The notes: a model not told the origin generated them from the sequence alone. A stretch of DNA of 64,000 bases from Prochlorococcus sp. MIT 1314 (GCF_034093315.1 NZ_CP139300.1:62001-126000); one strand, 5' to 3'. Counted from the first letter of the stretch, positions 1 through 8,460 are shown. Translations and numbers: made by a program.

Positions 1-302
1 CAAGACCTTCAGTAACTGATCTAGCCTTATCTTTCTCAATACCAGTTTGGAATTTACATAGAGCTTTATCTGATTGTTTTTATATATCTGAGGTCTTCAA
101 AAAATGCGACAACTTAGAGGAACTTTTACTTAAAGCTACTGAACCGAGGTTTTTATACAAGGCTTTGGTTAGTTATGAAGATAGGTCTTTAGCTAAAAAT
201 GCTGGGTTCAGATGGAATAGTCCTGTGCAAGGAGCTTGGTCAAGAAAATTAACTACTGATGAGGCAAATAATCTTGATTTTAGAGTTGAGATTTTGAATT
301 AA
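1..302 (+). CDS. C-terminal part of a DnaQ-like (DEDDh) 3'-5' exonuclease, start outside window
   Basis: An open frame enters the window at its left edge and stops at 300-302. The visible C-terminus of about 99 residues contains HRALSD, which fits the ExoIII motif HxAxxD of DEDDh exonucleases (proofreading epsilon subunit, RNase T family). It ends in a small domain with AKNAGFRWN and AWSRKL, a Trp/Arg-rich module that I associate with the tail of some cyanobacterial and proteobacterial DnaQ-like exonucleases. The ExoI and ExoII motifs would lie upstream and cannot be checked. The likely role is 3'-5' trimming of DNA or RNA ends in the cytoplasm. The family call rests on one motif plus the tail. 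Confidence 0.6.
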   Translation, partial: RPSVTDLALSFSIPVWNLHRALSDCFYISEVFKKCDNLEELLLKATEPRFLYKALVSYEDRSLAKNAGFRWNSPVQGAWSRKLTTDEANNLDFRVEILN

Positions 303-332
303 TATTTATTTAAGTTTTGACTAAGAAAATAT

Positions 333-755
333 TTAGTGCATCTTACAAGGCATCCATCTATTACCCATTTTATGTGCTCCAATACATCCGTATTTTGAAG
401 CAGCCTTTTCAGCTTCTTGTTTAGTGTTAAATAGATCTGACATCATATTTTCCTTATTTGAATTTGAAATTTGTTTGGAATGATTATGATGATTTTTATG
501 AGAATTAGGTGAATACTCCCATATCCCCATAGTAGTAACACCGGCAGAGATAATTCCCATCCCGACTACTGATAAATTGACTATTCCCATTGCGACTGCA
601 CCAAAAGAAAATACACCCATAGGGACTACCCCTATACTTATTACTCCCATTGGCACTATTCCTATTGAAACTATACCAAGGGGTGCTATTCCAAAAGCAA
701 TTTTTTTTGGTTTTGTACCGCAATGTTGATTCTCTTTACTTTTACTAATTCCCAA
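333..755 (-). CDS. DUF3721 protein with a six-fold decapeptide Gly-rich repeat
   Basis: This 140-residue protein begins at a TTG. Residues about 18-78 are six back-to-back ten-residue units of the form [IV]xxxG[IV]xPMG, for example IVSIGIVPMG, VISIGVVPMG and VFSFGAVAMG. Regular Gly and small-aliphatic spacing suggests a beta-solenoid-like stack or a Gly-zipper membrane segment. A polar His/Asn-rich linker follows, then a C-terminal DUF3721 domain with AEKAASKYGCIGAHKMG and WMPCKMH, which holds two Cys and several His. DUF3721 is common in marine picocyanobacteria and its function is unknown. The gene converges on the exonuclease gene upstream. The DUF3721 call is firm and the fold of the repeat is inference. 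Confidence 0.75.
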   Translation of the reverse strand: MGISKSKENQHCGTKPKKIAFGIAPLGIVSIGIVPMGVISIGVVPMGVFSFGAVAMGIVNLSVVGMGIISAGVTTMGIWEYSPNSHKNHHNHSKQISNSNKENMMSDLFNTKQEAEKAASKYGCIGAHKMGNRWMPCKMH

Positions 756-853
756 TAGTTTTTCTAAATGTTAAATTAAAATTGTCTCACAAAATAACCA
801 ATCAAAGATTAATTTCTAGATGAATTAAAAATTTTGAATTATTTTTTAGAACT

Positions 854-2134
854 TTGAATAACTTAAAAAACCTAAGAGGAACAGTTGACCTATTTCCTGA
901 TCAATTAATAAAGTGGCAAAACGTTGAAAAAATTTTATTAGAACAGCTTTCTAGAGCATCCATCAAAGAAATAAGAACACCAATATTGGAAATGACCGAA
1001 TTATTTATAAGAGGAATTGGCGAAGGAACAGATGTTGTCAGTAAGGAAATGTATACATTTCTTGATAGGGGGGAGAGATCTTGCACTCTTAGACCTGAAG
1101 GAACAGCCTCAGTCGCACGAGCGTTAATACAAAATGGAATATCGTCTAATCCTCTTCAAAAACTTTGGTACATGGGTCCTATGTTTCGATACGAAAGACC
1201 TCAAGCAGGCAGGCAAAGACAGTTTCATCAATTAGGTGTTGAGTTTATAGGACATGATTCAGTTAGAAGTGATGTTGAAATTATTGCTTTAGCTTGGGAT
1301 ATCTTAGGTAAATTAGGAATAAAAGAACTCAATCTTGAAATAAATACGTTAGGTGATCCTAATGACAGATCAAATTTTCAAAAATCTTTTTTAAAATGGT
1401 TAGAAACAAATAAAGATTCTCTAGATTTAGATTCTCAGAATAGAATTTCTAAAAACCCTTTGAGGATTTTGGACTCAAAGAATATTCAAACAAAAAAAGT
1501 TCTTGAAAATGCCCCAAGATTATTTAATTTTTTATCTGAAAAAAGTCATAACAGATATTTAGACTTAAAAAGTCAATTAGAGGTTTTAAAAATACCTTTT
1601 GTGGAAAACTTTAATCTAGTGAGAGGTTTGGATTACTACACTCATACAGCTTTTGAAATTACTAGCGGGGCTCTAGGTTCCCAAGCTACAGTTTGTGGAG
1701 GAGGTAGATATGATAATTTAATAAAACAAATGGGAGGGCCAAGCACCCCTGCAATAGGATTTGCTATTGGTTTAGAAAGATTAATTTTACTAGCGGGAAA
1801 AGAGCTTGAAGTCCCAAGAAATACTGATATTTATATTATTAATCAAGGCTTAATTGCTGAAACGTTAGCAATGGATTTATCAAGGAAATTAAGAAATTAT
1901 GATTTATTAGTTGAATTGGATTTAACTGGATCCTCTTTCTCTAAACAGTTTAAAAAGGCAAACAAACTAAAATCCAAAAGTATTATTGTTATTGGTGATG
2001 ATGAGGCAGCAAATAAAAAATTTGTTATAAGGCTATTTGATAAAGCAAGTTCTGGAAATAAAGAAGAGGTTATATCTTTTGGGGATGATATTAAATTGGA
2101 AAAGTGGCTAAAGAATAACTTAATTCTAAAGTGA
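854..2134 (+). CDS. hisS: histidyl-tRNA synthetase
   Basis: Class II aminoacyl-tRNA synthetase that charges tRNA-His in the cytoplasm. The 426-residue length is typical. Class II motif 2 is visible as MFRYERPQAGRQRQFHQLG, the HisRS signatures LVRGLDYYTHTAFEI and AVCGGGRYDNL-type (here TVCGGGRYDNLI) are present, and motif 3 is GFAIGLERL. The C-terminal anticodon-binding domain covers roughly residues 325-420. The start is a TTG at 854; no ATG gives a complete N-terminus. Its stop overlaps the GTG of the next small gene (GTGA), so the two are probably translationally coupled. Confidence 0.97.
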   Translation: MNNLKNLRGTVDLFPDQLIKWQNVEKILLEQLSRASIKEIRTPILEMTELFIRGIGEGTDVVSKEMYTFLDRGERSCTLRPEGTASVARALIQNGISSNPLQKLWYMGPMFRYERPQAGRQRQFHQLGVEFIGHDSVRSDVEIIALAWDILGKLGIKELNLEINTLGDPNDRSNFQKSFLKWLETNKDSLDLDSQNRISKNPLRILDSKNIQTKKVLENAPRLFNFLSEKSHNRYLDLKSQLEVLKIPFVENFNLVRGLDYYTHTAFEITSGALGSQATVCGGGRYDNLIKQMGGPSTPAIGFAIGLERLILLAGKELEVPRNTDIYIINQGLIAETLAMDLSRKLRNYDLLVELDLTGSSFSKQFKKANKLKSKSIIVIGDDEAANKKFVIRLFDKASSGNKEEVISFGDDIKLEKWLKNNLILK

Positions 2135-2424
2135 TTCTTTTGAAGCTAATGATTATTCTTCTTACTTTACTATTTTTCTTTTATTTGAGAAATTCACTAA
2201 AGTTAAATAGGAAAAAAAAAGTTTTCAAAGCTAAAGAGTTAATGATTTTCAATAAGAAGAATCTAGATAATTGGATGAACTTAACTAAAAAAGAAAGATA
2301 TAACTTATCAAAAAAAGAATCTTTTAACTATCTGGATAAAAGAAAACTTTTATTAGAAGAAATTAGAAAAGAATATAAGAAAATATCTAGAGGAAATTGT
2401 GAGAAAAATATAAAGGAAAAATAA
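2131..2424 (+). CDS. small membrane-anchored hypothetical protein
   Basis: This 97-residue protein starts at a GTG that overlaps the hisS stop. Residues about 3-20 are one hydrophobic segment (LMIILLTLLFFFYL). The rest is very Lys/Glu-rich, predicted helical and probably cytoplasmic, as expected for a bitopic protein with a charged tail. It lies between hisS and a TIGR02450-type gene with almost no spacing (2 bp to the next start), so it is probably co-transcribed with both. I do not recognise a family and assign no function. Confidence 0.65.
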   Translation: MILLKLMIILLTLLFFFYLRNSLKLNRKKKVFKAKELMIFNKKNLDNWMNLTKKERYNLSKKESFNYLDKRKLLLEEIRKEYKKISRGNCEKNIKEK

Positions 2425-2426
2425 CA

Positions 2427-2726
2427 ATGGAAAATTTCTGGACTTCGAAAAAACCTATAATTGGCTTAAGACATTTTGTTTTAGTTAATAAGACGAAAGA
2501 AGAAGGAGAAAATTTTTTTTTAATGGTTTCAGTTGTTGATTGTGAAATTAATCTGAAAATTACTCATAAAGAATTATTAAATAGTGGTAATTGGGAAAAG
2601 GGATTACTCAATCTCCCTAAGACTGAATCAATTACTGAAGATTATGTTCGATTCAAATCTTTAAATAAAAAAAAGGGGATTAATAAGGTTTTTTTAAATG
2701 ATGACTCTTTGTTTAATATTTCTTAA
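2427..2726 (+). CDS. TIGR02450-like Trp-rich protein
   Basis: This 99-residue soluble protein has the layout of the TIGR02450 family: an N-terminal WTSKKPIIGLRHF, a central VSVVDCEINLKITHKEL strand-rich part, and NWEKGLLNLP, which matches the family's W-x-x-GW ending (here one Trp has become Leu). The family is widespread in cyanobacteria and proteobacteria and has no known function. The ATG at 2427 follows the upstream stop by 2 nt, so it is the third gene of a hisS operon. No membrane or signal segment is visible. Confidence 0.65.
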   Translation: MENFWTSKKPIIGLRHFVLVNKTKEEGENFFLMVSVVDCEINLKITHKELLNSGNWEKGLLNLPKTESITEDYVRFKSLNKKKGINKVFLNDDSLFNIS

Positions 2727-2861
2727 TTTGATATAAATTTTTTAAAAGTTTTTCATTACAAATACTAGGTTTTTTGTTCCTTAATAATTTTTTAAAAGTT
2801 TTACCCCTTTCAAAAAAATAAAATTAACGTTATCAAGGATTAACTATATTTACTTAATTAA

Positions 2862-3095
2862 ATGTTAGGGGATATATGGAGCTCTTCAGAGTTTACTGCT
2901 AAAAATTTAGGAATTACTGAAATCAAACTTTCTTTTTTACGTGAAAATGGGATATTCAAGCCCGGCATTCATTGGAAAAGCTCTCCTCTTGGTCAGAAAA
3001 AGCCTTGGAAGCCCAAAGCTCTTTATAATTTAGAAATGTGCAGAAAAATTATTAACAAATTTGATTTTGAAGAAAATGATAGTATTGCCGCCTAA
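2862..3095 (+). CDS. small excisionase/MerR-like HTH protein, hypothetical
   Basis: A 77-residue protein. The N-terminal half (FTAKNLGITEIKLSFLRENG) has the spacing of a winged helix-turn-helix of the excisionase/MerR kind. It is followed by FKPGIHWKSSPLG, which resembles the 'GxHW' wing seen in phage and cyanobacterial DNA-binding proteins, and then by a Trp/Lys-rich stretch. It stands alone, with 135 bp of AT-rich DNA upstream and a small antisense ORF downstream. DNA binding is inferred from pattern only and no target is visible. Confidence 0.55.
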   Translation: MLGDIWSSSEFTAKNLGITEIKLSFLRENGIFKPGIHWKSSPLGQKKPWKPKALYNLEMCRKIINKFDFEENDSIAA

Positions 3096-3140
3096 ATTTT
3101 AAATATTTCCTGATAATCAATTTGGGAAGATTTATAATGT

Positions 3141-3317
3141 TTATTCAATTAAATTCTCATCCTTACAATCAATAAGCGTGTTTTGCAACGTTGGATATAG
3201 ATTAATCATTTTTATATATTGTGGTGATTTTCTGTAAGATTCTGCAGCATTTTTGTAATGAACTTCCGATTTCATTTCTAGTGAAATTTTTCTAGAAGAT
3301 TCTTGAGAAGTTTTCAT
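3141..3317 (-). CDS. possible 58-residue hypothetical protein
   Basis: This small ORF runs from an ATG at 3317 to a TAA at 3141. The product begins MKTSQESSRKISLEMKSE and has a balanced, charged composition without long homopolymers, more like a real soluble helical protein than a random AT-rich frame. The ribosome-binding site is weak (AAGAAA). It lies in the gap before pcb, convergent with the HTH gene. There is no family to compare it with. Confidence 0.4.
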   Translation of the reverse strand: MKTSQESSRKISLEMKSEVHYKNAAESYRKSPQYIKMINLYPTLQNTLIDCKDENLIE

Positions 3318-3644
3318 GTTATTTGATTTCTTAACCCCTTTTTAGTAATTGTTTGAGAATGAGGCAAGAAAGAACATGCTTTTATGAAACAAAAAATTAT
3401 TTATGTCAGCAAAAAGAAATTTATTAAAAAGAATTGGATCTAACAATACTTGTTTCTTTATCTTCAACCCTTGCGAAATCTATAACTTTACTGCTTAAAT
3501 CTAACTTCTTTGGGGTTGGATTTTTAGGGAAATTGTTTTAGTTATTTATTACTAGAATTAATAACCTTTACAATTTTGTTGTGAATCCAACTGTTTGTTT
3601 AAATTTCAAGTATTGTCGAAACGTTTAAGCTAATCAATTCCTAA
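3318..3644. other. long non-coding region upstream of pcb
   Basis: I see no credible gene in these 327 bases. They include a terminator-like hairpin at 3497-3525 and a TAGAAT hexamer near 3554 that could be a -10 element. No clear Shine-Dalgarno sequence precedes the pcb ATG. The region could hold a long 5' leader of pcb or a short RNA that ends at the hairpin. Confidence 0.5.
3497..3525 (+). terminator. hairpin with T-run inside the pcb leader
   Basis: AAATCTAAC and GTTGGATTT pair as a 9-bp stem with one G-U pair around a 9-nt loop, followed directly by further T. It has the shape of an intrinsic terminator, placed about 120 nt before the pcb start. It could end an upstream small RNA or act as an attenuator. 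Confidence 0.35.
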
Positions 3645-4703
3645 ATGCAAACCTATGGAAATCCAGATGTCACCTACGGATGGTGGGCTGGTAATTCAGG
3701 TGTAACGAATCGCACAGGAAAATTCATTGCTGCGCACATAGCGCATACAGGATTAATTGTTTTCTGGGCTGGTGCTTTCACCCTTTTTGAACTTTCACGA
3801 TTTGACCCCTCTGTCCCTATGGGGCATCAACCTCTTATCGCACTTCCTCATTTGGCAACCCTTGGAATAGGGTTTGATGCTGATGGAGTGTTAATGGGAG
3901 ATACAAAACCTGTTGTAGCAATTGCTATTGTTCACTTAATAGCATCAATGGTTTTTGCCGCTGGTGGACTATTACATTCAATCCTTTTGCCAGGAGATTT
4001 AGAAGAATCAGATATAGCAAAAGCAAGGAAATTCAGCCTCAAGTGGGATGATCCAGATAAATTAACATTTATCCTTGGTCATCATCTTATTTTCTTTGGT
4101 GTAGCAGTAATTTGGTTCGTAGAATGGGCAAGAGTTCATGGAATCTATGATCCAGCTATTGGTGCAGTTAGACAAGTTGAATATGATTTGAATTTGTCAA
4201 AAATATGGAATCATCAGGCTGATTTCTTGACTATTGATAGTCTTGAAGATGTTATGGGTGGTCATGCTTTCTTGGCTTTTGTTGAAATCACTGGTGGTGC
4301 TTTCCATATTGCTACCAAGCAAGTAGGCGAATATACCAAATTCAAAGGTAAAGGACTACTTTCCGCTGAAGCTGTACTGTCTTGGTCTCTAGCTGGAATT
4401 GGTTGGATGGCTATCATAGCTGCCTTCTGGAGTGCTACAAATACAACAGTTTATCCAACTGATTTCTTTGGAGAACCTCTTCAATTGAAATTTAGTATTT
4501 CTCCTTACTGGGTAGATACTGCTGACCTTCCTGCTGGTGAATATACTTCAAGAGCTTGGTTGGCAAACGTTCACTATTATTTTGGTTTCTTCTTTATTCA
4601 AGGTCATTTATGGCACGCTTTAAGGGCTCTAGGCTTTGACTTCAAGAGGGTAACTAATGCTATTGGTAACATTGATAATGCTACTGTTACATTAAAAGAC
4701 TAA
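3645..4703 (+). CDS. pcbA: Pcb divinyl-chlorophyll a/b-binding antenna protein
   Basis: This 352-residue thylakoid membrane protein of the CP43/IsiA family binds divinyl chlorophylls a and b and forms the Prochlorococcus light-harvesting antenna. Six membrane helices are visible, with His-containing segments such as FIAAHIAHTGLIVFWAG, VHLIASMVFAAGGLLH, LGHHLIFFGVAVIW and YFGFFFIQGHLWHALRALGF. It lacks the large lumenal loop of true CP43, as expected for Pcb. Length and sequence match the single pcb of high-light strains. Its codon use is visibly richer in C and G than that of its neighbours, as expected of a very highly expressed gene. A strong terminator follows at 4729. Confidence 0.97.
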   Translation: MQTYGNPDVTYGWWAGNSGVTNRTGKFIAAHIAHTGLIVFWAGAFTLFELSRFDPSVPMGHQPLIALPHLATLGIGFDADGVLMGDTKPVVAIAIVHLIASMVFAAGGLLHSILLPGDLEESDIAKARKFSLKWDDPDKLTFILGHHLIFFGVAVIWFVEWARVHGIYDPAIGAVRQVEYDLNLSKIWNHQADFLTIDSLEDVMGGHAFLAFVEITGGAFHIATKQVGEYTKFKGKGLLSAEAVLSWSLAGIGWMAIIAAFWSATNTTVYPTDFFGEPLQLKFSISPYWVDTADLPAGEYTSRAWLANVHYYFGFFFIQGHLWHALRALGFDFKRVTNAIGNIDNATVTLKD

Positions 4704-4728
4704 ATATAATCAATATTTAGTTTTAAAG

Positions 4729-4755
4729 GGCCCCAAATTGTTGGGGCCTTTTTTA
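4729..4755 (+). terminator. strong intrinsic terminator of pcb
   Basis: GGCCCCAA and TTGGGGCC form an 8-bp perfect GC-rich stem around ATTG, followed by six T. It starts 26 nt after the pcb stop codon and is the clearest terminator in the window. Confidence 0.92.
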
Positions 4756-4794
4756 TTTGAATAATTTTGTTTATTAATTTAGATTTATAATTAT

Positions 4795-6180
4795 ATGTTT
4801 TTGAAATCATTGAATTTTTCTCTACAGAATAAAGATGTTTTTCCGAATTCTATATTAATAAGTTGTTTTGGATTTTTAATTATATTTTTTTTCTTAATTT
4901 TTGGAAGGAGATTTAAACTGGCTGTTCAGCTAGAGAGGTTTGGACTACCGATAGCAGTAATATCTGGAATTGTAGGTATATCTATAGGTCCATTTGGGGC
5001 GATACACTTTTTGCCAAAAGAAACAATAAATGTTTGGAGTAAGTTCCCTACTCCTCTTTTATCATTGGTCTTCGCAACTTTAATGATGGGGAGACCAATC
5101 CCAAATATAAATGGTTTAGTTAAACCAATCTTTAATCAGTTTTTGCTTGCTCTTTCACTAGGTTTTGGACAGTTTTTCGTTGGGGGTCTAGTTGTTAAAT
5201 ATTTTTTGCCTCCATCTATGGATACTAATCCTTTAATGGGATGTTTGATCGAGGTTGGTTTTGAGGGCGGTCATGGAGCTGCAACTATCATTGGTGAGAG
5301 TTTTAATAGATTAGGTTTCTCAAATGGCTTGGAGCTTGGTTTGGCTATGGCAACAATGGGTCTTTTATCATCTTCATTATTGGGCAGCATATTTATTTTC
5401 CTTGGGAGAAATTTCGGTCTTTCAGATACTGAGGAAATTCCCGAAAAAAAAGATAATCTAAAGGAGAACTCTAAAACAGGTATTTTTGCGGATCTAAAAA
5501 TTTTGATAATAAATCTTGGATTCTCTGGGCTGGCAATTTCTTTTGGTGTGTTGTTACTTAAATTTTTAAGATTTGTCTCAAGCTCTTTTGGCGAATTTTC
5601 TAAAGAAATAATTTTTTCACTCCCAGTATTCCCTTTTATTCTTATAGGTTCACTTCTTATTAGATATGTTTTAGAAAAAACCAAAAATACGGAATTTATT
5701 TCAAATCTTTTACAAAGAGAGATTGGGATTTTATCTACAGATCTATTGATTTTTACAGCTATGGCAAGCTTAGATATTGCGGTTGTTTTTGAAAATTGGC
5801 TAATAATTTTAGTTTTTACTATTTTCGGTTTATTTTGGAATTTAATTTGTATTGCTTATTTTGCATACTTTATATTTGACGATTACTGGTTCGAAAAAAG
5901 TTTGATAGAGTTTGGTAACTCTACAGGAGTAGTCGCATCTGGATTACTTCTTTTAAGGCTTGCAGATCCCAAAAATATTTCTAGAACTCTACCAATTTTT
6001 ACATCAAAACAGCTATTCGCACAATTAATTCTATCAGGAGGATTATTTACAGTTTTGGCACCATTAATGATTTCTAAAATTGGAATAGATTATTGGACAG
6101 AAATTTGTGCAGTAATTACATTCACAATTCTTCTTATTGCCTTGATTTTAAAAAAAAGGGAATTGAAAAAAATTCAATAA
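4795..6180 (+). CDS. gltS: GltS-type sodium/glutamate symporter family protein
   Basis: A 461-residue integral membrane protein with about 11-12 hydrophobic segments. The GltS-family signatures are LMGCLIEVGFEGGHGAATI in the first half and a related Gly/Ser-rich stretch (FGNSTGVVASGLLLLRL) in the second, which fits the inverted two-repeat layout of this carrier class. GltS carriers import glutamate with sodium; the substrate here is inferred from family. It starts with ATG 40 bp after the pcb terminator and is probably transcribed alone. Confidence 0.85.
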   Translation: MFLKSLNFSLQNKDVFPNSILISCFGFLIIFFFLIFGRRFKLAVQLERFGLPIAVISGIVGISIGPFGAIHFLPKETINVWSKFPTPLLSLVFATLMMGRPIPNINGLVKPIFNQFLLALSLGFGQFFVGGLVVKYFLPPSMDTNPLMGCLIEVGFEGGHGAATIIGESFNRLGFSNGLELGLAMATMGLLSSSLLGSIFIFLGRNFGLSDTEEIPEKKDNLKENSKTGIFADLKILIINLGFSGLAISFGVLLLKFLRFVSSSFGEFSKEIIFSLPVFPFILIGSLLIRYVLEKTKNTEFISNLLQREIGILSTDLLIFTAMASLDIAVVFENWLIILVFTIFGLFWNLICIAYFAYFIFDDYWFEKSLIEFGNSTGVVASGLLLLRLADPKNISRTLPIFTSKQLFAQLILSGGLFTVLAPLMISKIGIDYWTEICAVITFTILLIALILKKRELKKIQ

Positions 6181-6218
6181 TAACTCTAGAATGGTTTTAA
6201 GTTTTGATTTCGTTTTTC

Positions 6219-6476
6219 ATGTCATTGAGTCCCTACGATATTCCACCTCAAGAAAATAAAGGGAAGTGGTTTAGGAGTCATTTACTTGGTAGGGAAATAG
6301 AACTTGGTGAATTGTATAGCCTTGGACCAAATGATTTGGATTTGCTTATGGCTGAGACTGCAGAAATAAGAAGCGACCTTGATTTTAAGGAAAAGAATAT
6401 TGGTAAATTTAGGACCGCAGGATATTTCTTGGAGTTAGCACGGATAATTGAGAAAAGAAAGTTGTTAGAAAGCTAA
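6219..6476 (+). CDS. conserved small hypothetical protein
   Basis: An 85-residue soluble protein beginning MSLSPYDIPPQENKG. I chose the ATG at 6219 over a TTG at 6204 because the extra residues (MISFF) look like translated spacer. The body is mainly helical and acidic/basic (LGPNDLDLLMAETAEIRSDLD). I recognise it only as a picocyanobacterial conserved protein without a domain name. Its end overlaps the end of the convergent GST gene by 4 bp. Confidence 0.7.
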   Translation: MSLSPYDIPPQENKGKWFRSHLLGREIELGELYSLGPNDLDLLMAETAEIRSDLDFKEKNIGKFRTAGYFLELARIIEKRKLLES

Positions 6477-7132
6477 TTATAAGGGAAATAATTCTTTCTA
6501 GAATTTGGGCCCCATAATTCATACTTATACATTAAGGATTTAAATTTTCTATCATTTTCAAAAGAATCTAACCAGTTTTTTATTGAGGGCTCCAAATAAT
6601 TTGTTATTTTTTGACTTTCACAAGCGATTTTAAATTGTCTTACAAAAGGCCAAATAGACCAATCAGCGATTGTGGGGTTATCTCCAAACAAGTATTTGCT
6701 TTCTTCAAGAAGTGCGTTCCATCTCTTAATAAATTTAATCGCCTTTGAGAAATGAAGTTCTTCATTACTATTCTGATATCTTGGGGCATATTTAAATCGA
6801 TCTAAATGATATTTGAATTCATTATCGTTTTCATTAATTATTTCAAGAATATCTTTTTTCTTATTATCAGGGAAATAGATAACTTTAATGTTTTCCTTTT
6901 TTGACTCTGAAAGTGCCCATAGGATGATTTCAAGACTTTCTTCAATAACTTCACTATTTTTTTTTATTAGGATTGGAACCGTTTTTGTTCTTGATTTATT
7001 TAGGAAATCAGGAGGTTTATTTTTTAAATCAATTTCTCTAATTTCTACGTTGATTTCACAAATCAACAGGGCCCATCTAACACGAATTGCATATGGACAT
7101 CTCCGAAATGAATATAAAATATCATTTGTCAT
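6473..7132 (-). CDS. glutathione S-transferase family protein
   Basis: A 219-residue cytosolic protein with an N-terminal thioredoxin-like GST domain: SFRRCPYAIRVRWAL carries the CPYA active-site turn, and TVPILIKK plus EESLEIILWAL give the cis-Pro strand and the ES glutathione-binding motif. The all-helical C-terminal domain follows, including NPTIADWSIWPFVRQF, the N-capping box region typical of GSTs. The substrate cannot be told from sequence. It is divergent from the GIY-YIG fusion gene, with about 74 bp between the two starts. Confidence 0.88.
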   Translation of the reverse strand: MTNDILYSFRRCPYAIRVRWALLICEINVEIREIDLKNKPPDFLNKSRTKTVPILIKKNSEVIEESLEIILWALSESKKENIKVIYFPDNKKKDILEIINENDNEFKYHLDRFKYAPRYQNSNEELHFSKAIKFIKRWNALLEESKYLFGDNPTIADWSIWPFVRQFKIACESQKITNYLEPSIKNWLDSFENDRKFKSLMYKYELWGPNSRKNYFPYN

Positions 7133-7206
7133 TTTGTAAAAACTTTTAATTTCCTAAATTCTTTTAGTATTATTTAATTAGGAATAGATTTAATTGTACA
7201 ACGCAA

Positions 7207-7749
7207 ATGTCGGGATATGTTTACCTCATAAGAGTCGGAGATCTTTATAGAATTGGAAAAACGGATAATCTTGATAAGAAAATTAAGAAATTAAATCCAG
7301 ATGAATTATTAACATCAATTATGACAAAGGAGCCAGAGACTCTTGAAGCCAGGTTACTAAGAAAATATAAATCCCAAAGAATTCCTGAAACTGGTTATTT
7401 AAAGCTTTCTAAAAGACAGATTAGAGAATGTAAAAAGCAATTTGAATTAAAGGGAAGCTTACCTCACACTTTAGATGCTGAAGTTTCCATTACTTTGTTT
7501 GCCTCTTTTTTATTGTTTTCATTAAGCTCCTTGACTTTAAATTATTTAAATTTTGGATTTTTGAAATCCATTTCTTATGCGTTTGGAGCGGCATCTCTAC
7601 CAATGGTTGTGTTATTTGTTACAGGTAGTTTTGGGGGATATTTCTCTGAGGATTTCTCTCTTTTTTCATTGTTTACTAATCGAATAAAAGGCTTATTTAT
7701 TGCAATTGCAATGTTAACTATGGCCTATTTAATTTTTAATTTAGGCTAA
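7207..7749 (+). CDS. GIY-YIG/T5orf172-like domain fused to membrane segments
   Basis: This 180-residue protein has two parts. Residues 1-88 resemble the T5orf172/MUG113 branch of GIY-YIG nucleases: GYVYLIRVGDLYRIGKT supplies the GIY-like and YIG-like strands, and ETLEARLLRKYKSQRI the Arg/Glu helix. Residues about 95-178 contain three hydrophobic segments (TLFASFLLFSLSSLTLNYL, AASLPMVVLFVTGSFGG, IKGLFIAIAMLTMAYLIFNLG). A nuclease-like fold tethered to the membrane is odd; it may have become a DNA-anchoring or regulatory module. It converges with a 4-bp overlap on the SDR gene. The domain call is moderate and the function unknown. Confidence 0.75.
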   Translation: MSGYVYLIRVGDLYRIGKTDNLDKKIKKLNPDELLTSIMTKEPETLEARLLRKYKSQRIPETGYLKLSKRQIRECKKQFELKGSLPHTLDAEVSITLFASFLLFSLSSLTLNYLNFGFLKSISYAFGAASLPMVVLFVTGSFGGYFSEDFSLFSLFTNRIKGLFIAIAMLTMAYLIFNLG

Positions 7750-8453
7750 ATTTCATAATTACAATTTAAGGCGATTTCAAATGGAACTGATTGTGTTGGA
7801 AGCTTCAGAATAGTTGAACATATCTCAGCAATATCCTCAGGTTGAGTCATTCTTGATTTGTCTAGTGAGGAGATGTTTTGAGCCATTTCTGTATTAACCC
7901 AACTTGGGCAAATTGCTGAAATTCTTATATTTTTATCCCAACCTTTATTTTTCATTGTTTGGCATAATCCCATCAAAGCAAATTTTGAAGAAGAATAAGC
8001 GGCTAAATCTCCTTTGGATCTTTTACCACTCATTGAAACTAAAACAATTATTCTTCCTCTTTCTGAAGCACATAAATGTTCCCAAGAAAGCCTACATAAA
8101 TTCCAAATTGCTAAAAAGTTGATATTTAGTGTATTTAAAATTTTTTCTTCATCGCCGTCTTTAAATAAGAAAGGAACTTTTGATAATATTCCAGAACAAT
8201 TTATTACTGAATCAAATCCTCCATATTGATCTAAGGTATTTTTTATCCAATTTTCGGCTGAAATTTTTTTTAATGCATCATATTTGTTAATTATAATTTT
8301 CCCTTCTGGCCATTTGTTTGGATCAATCACACTTCCTTTTAATGATTCTAAATCTCTAATGCCAACACTAATTCTGTTACCTTCTTTTAATTCTTTATGT
8401 GCAATATTTAGTCCAATACCTCTATTAGCTCCACTTATTAGAATGGTTCTCAT
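7746..8453 (-). CDS. short-chain dehydrogenase/reductase
   Basis: A 235-residue classical SDR. The NAD(P)-binding motif is SGANRGIG (residues 7-14), the NxxG-type strand is VINCSGIL, the catalytic Ser lies in VLVSMSG, and the YxxxK motif is YSSSKFALMG. Substrate specificity is not deducible. It lies just downstream of the lycopene cyclase gene (7 bp apart, same strand), so the two may be co-transcribed, but that alone does not place it in carotenoid synthesis. Confidence 0.9.
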   Translation of the reverse strand: MRTILISGANRGIGLNIAHKELKEGNRISVGIRDLESLKGSVIDPNKWPEGKIIINKYDALKKISAENWIKNTLDQYGGFDSVINCSGILSKVPFLFKDGDEEKILNTLNINFLAIWNLCRLSWEHLCASERGRIIVLVSMSGKRSKGDLAAYSSSKFALMGLCQTMKNKGWDKNIRISAICPSWVNTEMAQNISSLDKSRMTQPEDIAEICSTILKLPTQSVPFEIALNCNYEI

Positions 8454-8460
8454 TTTGAAA

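Noticed and set aside
530-720. DNA repeat resembling a CRISPR or minisatellite
   Set aside because: The 30-nt period is the degenerate coding of the decapeptide repeats in the DUF3721 protein; units differ at the DNA level and there are no spacers.
5271-5684. 137-codon ORF antisense to gltS
   Set aside because: Shadow of the highly supported membrane-carrier frame, rich in Lys/Pro/Ser as expected from reading hydrophobic codons backwards.
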